Origin: DATHRK01 sp035465395
GTDB lineage: Bacteria > Gemmatimonadota > Gemmatimonadetes > Longimicrobiales > RSA9
Assembly: GCA_035465395.1 (NCBI GenBank)
Contig: DATHRK010000092.1
Location: 1-10,710 of the forward strand
Direction of reading: 5' to 3'
Length of the DNA stretch: 10,710 nucleotides
This document shows positions 6,859 to 10,710 of this stretch, piece after piece. Position numbers and translations under genes: made by a program. The notes beneath the pieces are model-generated. The model worked only from the letters and a program-made list of their open reading frames with translations. It was not told where the DNA came from and did no database searches. Position 1 is the stretch's first letter. Each line of letters starts with the position of its first letter.

Positions 6859-7865
6859 ACGACCTGACGATCTTCGGCGGCAAGCAGGGCTCTACCGCGC
6901 TCGTCCGCCGCGACCCCGCCAAGCACTCCCCCAACGACACCCGCTACCCGGTCCCGGCGCTCGCCGCGGGGATCGCCGGCGCGGGGGTCGTGTTCGGCGG
7001 GCTGGCGCTCGCGGGGCTCGCGCTGCCCCTCGCGGGCGTCGCCGCGGCGCTCGGCGCGCTGGGTATCGCGTCGTCGATCAAGTACTCCGACCAGTGGGAG
7101 CGCGCGGTGGTGCTGCGCTTCGGTCGCTACCAGGGCCTGCGCGGCCCCGGCTTCTTCACGGTCGTGCCGATCATCGACCGCATCGGCTATCACATCGACC
7201 AGCGCATCCGCACCACCGCGTTCGGCGCCGAGTCGTGCCTGACCAAGGACACCGTGCCGGTCGACGTGGACGCGATCGCGTTCTGGGTGGTCTACGACGC
7301 CGAGCGCGCCGCGCTGGAGGTGCAGGACTACCAGGAGGCGGTGATCCTGGCCGCGCAGACCGCGCTGCGCGACGCCATCGGCAAGCACGACCTCGCCGAG
7401 CTCATCCAGGCGCGCAAGGAGCTCGGCCGGGGCCTCCAGGAGGCGCTCGACCGCAAGATGCACGACTGGGGCATCCAGGTGCAGTCGGTCGAGATCCGCG
7501 ACGTGGTGATCCCCGAGGCGCTGGAGGAGGCCATGTCGCGCCAGGCGCAGGCCGAGCGCGAGCGCCAGGCGCGCATCATCCTGGGCACCGCCGAGACCGA
7601 GATCGCCTCCAAGTTCCTCGAGGCCTCGGAGACGTACGCCGACAACCCCGTCGCGCTGAAGCTGCGCGCGATGAACATGCTCTACGAGTCGATCGTCAAG
7701 CGCGGGTCGCTGATGGTGGTGCCGTCGGGGCTGGCCGACTCGCTGAACCTGCCGGGGCTGATGGGGATGGCGGGGGCGGCCGGGCTGGAGGCGCCGGGGG
7801 AGGGCGAGGGGGCGGGGCCGGGGCAGGCGCGCGCGCTCCAGAAGCGGCGGGACGAGGGCGGCTGA
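6855..7865 (+). CDS. Slipin / stomatin-like SPFH-domain membrane protein
   Basis: 336-residue integral membrane scaffold of the SPFH (stomatin, prohibitin, flotillin, HflK/C) superfamily; such proteins oligomerise and organise membrane microdomains or regulate proteases. A hydrophobic hairpin or two membrane segments lie at about 33-73, then the slipin signature: SDQWERAVVLRFGRYQ (78-93), RGPGFFTVVPIIDRI (96-110), LTKDTVPVDVDAIAFW (129-144), then the helical region with QTALRDAIGKHDL and the coiled coil around ALEEAMSRQAQAERERQARI (222-241). The C-terminus ends in a hydrophobic turn (296-310) and a Gly/Glu-rich tail. The GTG start is chosen because GGAGG lies shortly upstream and it overlaps the regulator stop as GTGA. 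Slipins are often paired with an NfeD-type membrane protease partner; none is present next to this gene. It is longer at the N-terminus than a minimal slipin. Confidence 0.96.
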   Translation: MNDLTIFGGKQGSTALVRRDPAKHSPNDTRYPVPALAAGIAGAGVVFGGLALAGLALPLAGVAAALGALGIASSIKYSDQWERAVVLRFGRYQGLRGPGFFTVVPIIDRIGYHIDQRIRTTAFGAESCLTKDTVPVDVDAIAFWVVYDAERAALEVQDYQEAVILAAQTALRDAIGKHDLAELIQARKELGRGLQEALDRKMHDWGIQVQSVEIRDVVIPEALEEAMSRQAQAERERQARIILGTAETEIASKFLEASETYADNPVALKLRAMNMLYESIVKRGSLMVVPSGLADSLNLPGLMGMAGAAGLEAPGEGEGAGPGQARALQKRRDEGG

Positions 7866-7866
7866 G

Positions 7867-7965
7867 GCCGGAGGCCGCGACGCGATCCTCGTTCGGGCCC
7901 TGCCCGACCTCAGCCGTTCCGCGCTGATCGAGGCGGGCGGGCGGTTCCTCGCGCAGGTCGCCTAG
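7867..7965 (+). pseudogene. Start-less coding-like remnant after the slipin gene
   Basis: A plus-strand frame ending in TAG (7963-7965) encodes 32 residues containing VRALPDLSRSALIEAGGR, which read like a protein C-terminus; 29 of 32 codons end in G or C. The frame has no ATG, GTG or TTG after its preceding stop at 7759-7761, so it cannot be a gene by itself. It could be the tail of a decayed gene or a fragment of a longer slipin made out of frame by an old frameshift. Chance in GC-rich DNA is the main alternative. Confidence 0.25.
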
Positions 7966-7966
7966 C

Positions 7967-7987
7967 GCCGCACCTTCGGGGTGCGGC
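7967..7987 (+). terminator. GC-rich hairpin, possible T-less terminator after the slipin operon
   Basis: GCCGCACC (7967-7974) pairs perfectly with GGTGCGGC (7980-7987) around a TTCGG loop, directly after the remnant's stop codon and 100 bases beyond the slipin stop. No T-run follows, so it is not a classical intrinsic terminator; it may be a 3'-end stabilising stem or a rho-assisted pause. Confidence 0.4.
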
Positions 7988-7996
7988 CGCGTCCCT

Positions 7997-8026
7997 CCTA
8001 CGTACAGCCGGACCCCCGCCTACGTA
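7997..8026 (+). repeat. Direct repeat of CCTACGTA, 22 bp apart; possible operator
   Basis: CCTACGTA occurs at 7997-8004 and again at 8019-8026. Each copy contains the palindrome TACGTA. The 22-base period is about two helical turns, placing both copies on the same DNA face. They lie just upstream of a possible promoter and about 95 bases before the SRPBCC start, as expected of an operator bound by two dimers of a regulator. No protein is assigned. Confidence 0.4.
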
Positions 8027-8036
8027 GCCTCGGTCG

Positions 8037-8065
8037 TGGGCATCGTTCGGTCGACCGGGTACCCT
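8037..8065 (+). promoter_or_regulatory. Possible promoter of the SRPBCC / synthetase / UbiA operon
   Basis: TGGGCA (8037-8042) and TACCCT (8060-8065) are separated by 17 bases. The -35 resembles the TTGGCA used at 1812. Transcription would start near 8072, leaving a leader of about 50 bases before the ATG at 8121. Motif resemblance only. Confidence 0.35.
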
Positions 8066-8120
8066 GGGAGTGTATCCGGAACGGGCGCATCCGCGCCGAT
8101 CCTCGACCGCTGGAGGGACT

Positions 8121-8696
8121 ATGGCCCGCGCGCTCAAGCGACTGGCCCTGGCGGCGCTGCTCCTTGCGGTGCTGGGCTTCCTGGCGCTGCTCATCTGGAG
8201 CCCGTACCGCGAGCACGATGGGTTCCCCTACCCGCTCGTGAAGGAGACCGTGGACGTCGACGCGCCGTGCGAGCGCGTCCACGCGTACCTCGGCAACTCG
8301 GCCAACGCGAGCGACTGGTCCGTGTTCGTGGACCACATCACGCCCCTGAACGAAGACAGCGTCCCGGACGGCGAGGCGGGCTCCATCCGCCGCTCCTTCC
8401 GCAACGCCGACGAGAGCGGGATGACCTGGGACGAGCATTTCGAGGTGGTCGAGCCGCTGCGCCGGAGGCTCTCCGTGTACAACCTCAAGGGAGCGCCGCG
8501 CGCGGAAGCCGATCTGCTCACCGAGCAGATCTACGAGCCGCTGGGTGAGGACGGCTGTAGGTTGAGCTTCACGCTCTTCTTCCGCACCGAACCGGGACTC
8601 CGCGATGCGGTCCTGATGCGTCTCACGTCGCATTGGATCGCCAGGATCTTCCGCCGCAACATCGACAACGTCGGCCGGCTGGTGGAGGCGTCGTGA
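8121..8696 (+). CDS. Membrane-anchored SRPBCC (START/Bet v1-like) family protein
   Basis: 191-residue protein with one N-terminal membrane anchor (about 7-26, after a basic KR start) and a soluble domain on the far side of, or along, the membrane. Residues 39-191 follow the SRPBCC layout: first strand VKETVDVDAPCERVHAYL with the helix pair and NASDWSVF, central strands with WDEHFEVVEPLRRRLSVY, then LSFTLFFRTEP and a long C-terminal helix ending in NIDNVGRLV, which in this fold covers a hydrophobic pocket. SRPBCC proteins bind lipids, polyketides or other hydrophobic ligands, and some act as cyclases; no catalytic residue can be named here. The start is the ATG at 8121, with GGAGG four bases upstream. 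Its stop overlaps the GTG of the synthetase gene (GTGA), so it belongs to that pathway and may carry or shape its hydrophobic substrate. Confidence 0.88.
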   Translation: MARALKRLALAALLLAVLGFLALLIWSPYREHDGFPYPLVKETVDVDAPCERVHAYLGNSANASDWSVFVDHITPLNEDSVPDGEAGSIRRSFRNADESGMTWDEHFEVVEPLRRRLSVYNLKGAPRAEADLLTEQIYEPLGEDGCRLSFTLFFRTEPGLRDAVLMRLTSHWIARIFRRNIDNVGRLVEAS

Positions 8697-10180
8697 ACTG
8701 CGTCACGCGGGTCCTCCCGCACGTGCGCGAAACCCCGGATCGTACGGCGATCTGGACGACGCGCGGGGCTACCTCGTTCGGCGACTTCGGCCGACTGGCG
8801 GCCGGCGCCCAGGCGCTGGCGCGGCGCGAGGGGCTGCGTCGGGGCGACGCCGTGCTCCTGCTGGACACGCCGGGCCCCCTGCTCTTCGCGACGATGATCG
8901 CTCTCCTGGCCCTCGGCATCACCGTGGTGTTCGTCGAGCCCTGGCTCGGCGTGCGCGACGTGGAGCACGTGCTGCGCCGCGCGGCGCCCCGCGCCTTCAT
9001 CGGTAGCCGGATGGCCCAGCTCTGGGCGCTCCGCGTCCGCGCGGCGCGCCGGATCCCGCGCTGGATCCACATCCGCGACGTCGCGCGCGATGGAAACGGA
9101 GGCCCCCTCGAGTGCCTGGATCTGGATCCGGCGACCCCGGGCACGATCACCTTCTCGTCCGGCACCGCGGGCCGGTCGAAGGGCTTCGTCCGGAGCCACG
9201 CGTGCCTGTGGAGCCTGCACGAGGCGATCACCGACGTGAATCGGCGCGACCGCCTCGACGGCCCCGAGCTGTGTGTGTTTCCGAACCTGGCGCTGCTGCA
9301 TCTGGGGACGGGGCGGGGCGCCGTGCTCGTGCCGAAGAGCTGGAGCCGGCGCTCGCTGCGCCGCGTCGAAGCTCTTTGCCGGCAGTCCCGGCCGGCCAGC
9401 ATGGCGACCGGCCCCGCCTTCCTCCTCCGGCTCCTGCGCGTCGCCGACAGCAGCGAGGCGTTCGGGAGCCTGCGTGCGATCGCGGTGGGAGGCGCGCAGA
9501 CCGACTGCTGGATCCTGGAGCGCTGCTTCGCGCGCTGGCCGGAGGCGCGATTCACGCACGTCTACGGCGGCTCGGAGGCCGAGCCGGTGGCGCTCGCCGA
9601 CGCCCGCGAAGCCGTGGAACGGAGCCGCCAACGAGGCCGCTTCCAGACCCTCTTCGTGGGGCAGCCCATTCCCATGCTCGAGACCGACCCGGACCCCCAT
9701 CGGGGCCTGCGCGTCCGGGGCCCCAACGTCGCTGAGAGGTTCCGCGACGGCGCCGGGGCAGCGCGGGATGACGGGTCGTCGTCGGGCGGGGACGCCGCGT
9801 CCCCGGACGACCGGGCACCCGCGCCGGACGACGCGTGGCACGAGGTGGGCGACCGCATCCTGGCCGACGACGAAGGGTGGTGGTACGCCGGCCGCGCGGC
9901 GCGCCCGCTCGAGGAGTTCGAGCTGGAGCAGCGCGTCTACGCGGATCTTGGCACGAGCGCCTGCTTCGTGTACCGGGAGCCGGGCGGCCGCCTGGTCCTC
10001 TGCGGCGAGGGCGTGGTCCGGCGGGTCGACGAGGCGGGCAGGGACTTCCTGCGCCGCCACCCCGAGCTGGAGGAGGTGCGCGACACGTCCATCGTGCGGG
10101 ACCGGCGGCACCGCGCACGGATCGACCGGCGGGCGTCCCTCGCGCGCGCCGGCCGCCGGGACGAGGCCGGGTCCCGATGA
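8693..10180 (+). CDS. AMP-dependent synthetase/ligase, OleC-like, with altered A10 lysine
   Basis: 495-residue ANL-superfamily enzyme, expected to activate a carboxylic acid with ATP. Motifs: A3 phosphate loop SSGTAGRSKGF (155-165), A5 YGGSEAEP (291-298), A7 GDRILADDEGWWYAGR (386-401). The overall pattern (AFIGSRMAQL near 101-110, SEAEPVALADARE, VGQPIP, and a C-terminus resembling HNAKIGR) reminds me of OleC beta-lactone synthetases rather than typical acyl-CoA ligases; this is a comparison from memory. The position of the C-terminal catalytic lysine is occupied by R476 in HRARIDR (473-479), so adenylation may be slow or the enzyme may do different chemistry. A Ser/Asp/Gly/Ala-rich insert (352-381) looks disordered. 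No OleA, OleB or OleD partner is visible. The GTG start (GGTGGAGG just upstream) overlaps the SRPBCC stop, and the stop overlaps the next ATG (ATGA). Expected cytoplasmic or membrane-associated. Confidence 0.9.
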   Translation: MNCVTRVLPHVRETPDRTAIWTTRGATSFGDFGRLAAGAQALARREGLRRGDAVLLLDTPGPLLFATMIALLALGITVVFVEPWLGVRDVEHVLRRAAPRAFIGSRMAQLWALRVRAARRIPRWIHIRDVARDGNGGPLECLDLDPATPGTITFSSGTAGRSKGFVRSHACLWSLHEAITDVNRRDRLDGPELCVFPNLALLHLGTGRGAVLVPKSWSRRSLRRVEALCRQSRPASMATGPAFLLRLLRVADSSEAFGSLRAIAVGGAQTDCWILERCFARWPEARFTHVYGGSEAEPVALADAREAVERSRQRGRFQTLFVGQPIPMLETDPDPHRGLRVRGPNVAERFRDGAGAARDDGSSSGGDAASPDDRAPAPDDAWHEVGDRILADDEGWWYAGRAARPLEEFELEQRVYADLGTSACFVYREPGGRLVLCGEGVVRRVDEAGRDFLRRHPELEEVRDTSIVRDRRHRARIDRRASLARAGRRDEAGSR

Positions 10181-10710
10181 AGGCGCCCACGGTCGATCGA
10201 TCCGACGCTGCCGGCACCCTCGCCCGGTGGGGGACGCTCGTGCGGGAGCGCTTCCGTCTGGGCCCCCTCCTGGCTCTCGCCGCCGCCCTCGCGGCCTCCG
10301 CGCAGCTCGTCGTGGGACCGCGCCTGGACGCGACGGGGCTGATCATCGGCGCGGCCGGCGTGACCGCGCTGCTGGCGCTGCTCCGGCTCATGGACGAGGT
10401 CAAGGACCTGGACCGCGACCGGATCGCCCATCCGCTCCGCCCCCTTCCCCGGGGCGTGGTGCCGCCCGACGACGCCCGCCGGGCCATCCACCTGGGGGTC
10501 GGTGCCTTGCTGCTCGGTGCCGGGCTCCTGGCGGCGCTACGCGCGCCCGTGACCGGCGTGCTCTACGGCGTCTGCGTCGCCTACGCGTCGCTCATGTACC
10601 GGGAGTTCTTCCTCGGCCGCGTCCTGGAGGCTCGCCCCTTCACCTACGCCGCGGCCCACCAGGTCATCGTCCTGCCGATGTACGCCTTCGCGACCGCGGC
10701 CGCGGCGCCG
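10177..10710 (+). CDS. UbiA-superfamily prenyltransferase homologue, N-terminal part (truncated by window edge)
   Basis: The first 178 residues of a polytopic membrane protein; the frame is open to the last base. Hydrophobic segments are at about 29-46, 53-70, 105-121 and 124-141, with another beginning near 157. The first aspartate-rich motif of UbiA enzymes appears as DEVKDLDRD (73-81, Asp at 73, 77 and 81), followed by HPLRPLPRG (85-93), the counterpart of the RP-x-P-SG block that follows it in the family. These bind Mg and the diphosphate of an isoprenoid substrate. The second half with the second Asp motif is mostly outside the window. The opening DE rather than ND, and the MYREFFLGR block (140-148), point to a divergent branch rather than UbiA, MenA or a (di)geranylgeranylglyceryl phosphate synthase. 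The ATG overlaps the synthetase stop (ATGA), so this gene is part of the same operon. The substrate is unknown. Confidence 0.85.
   Translation, partial: MKAPTVDRSDAAGTLARWGTLVRERFRLGPLLALAAALAASAQLVVGPRLDATGLIIGAAGVTALLALLRLMDEVKDLDRDRIAHPLRPLPRGVVPPDDARRAIHLGVGALLLGAGLLAALRAPVTGVLYGVCVAYASLMYREFFLGRVLEARPFTYAAAHQVIVLPMYAFATAAAAP

Noticed and set aside
8531..10111. Long minus-strand frame opposite the synthetase
   Set aside because: It is a shadow of the synthetase gene, with His/Arg/Ala-rich composition and no recognisable motifs.
1..10710. CRISPR array, insertion sequence, phage gene, tRNA or rRNA
   Set aside because: No spaced identical repeats, transposase or integrase motifs, terminal inverted repeats or tRNA-like folds were found on either strand by eye.

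Overview
The window is GC-rich bacterial DNA with strong G/C third-position bias. One truncated gene lies on the minus strand at the left edge, and everything from about 969 onward reads on the plus strand. Two markers suggest Gemmatimonadota or a close relative: a membrane-anchored FlgO/TolB-like TPR protein, and a cupredoxin lipoprotein of a type I associate with that phylum. This is inference from memory; no taxonomic marker gene is present.

Region 1 (1-968): the N-terminal 182 residues of a DEAD-box RNA helicase (minus strand, TTG start), then a 421-base divergent region. That region holds a textbook intrinsic terminator facing the helicase and only about 55 bases upstream of its start, with no other minus-strand gene visible upstream. 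It may be a leader attenuator.

Region 2 (969-1691): a 240-residue protein of unknown function.

Region 3 (1812-6280): a promoter, then three genes that look like one operon: a membrane-anchored FlgO/TolB-like TPR protein, an exported multicopper oxidase (ATGA overlap) with all copper ligands intact, and a lipoprotein with two cupredoxin-like halves of which only the first keeps a copper site. Together they suggest an envelope copper-oxidase and electron-transfer module.

Region 4 (6409-7865): a short YtrA-type GntR regulator whose -10 element lies six bases before its ATG (probably leaderless), coupled by a GTGA overlap to a slipin (SPFH) membrane-scaffold gene. A 255-base gap follows, with a start-less coding-like remnant, a hairpin and a 22-bp-spaced repeat of CCTACGTA.

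Region 5 (8037-10710): a tightly overlapping operon of a membrane-anchored SRPBCC protein, an AMP-dependent (OleC-like) synthetase with Arg where the A10 catalytic Lys is expected, and a UbiA-type prenyltransferase homologue cut by the window end. It looks like part of a lipid, isoprenoid or specialised-metabolite pathway that I cannot assign to a known product. It is the best candidate here for something undescribed.

Four consecutive gene pairs overlap by exactly four bases (ATGA or GTGA), pointing to widespread translational coupling.
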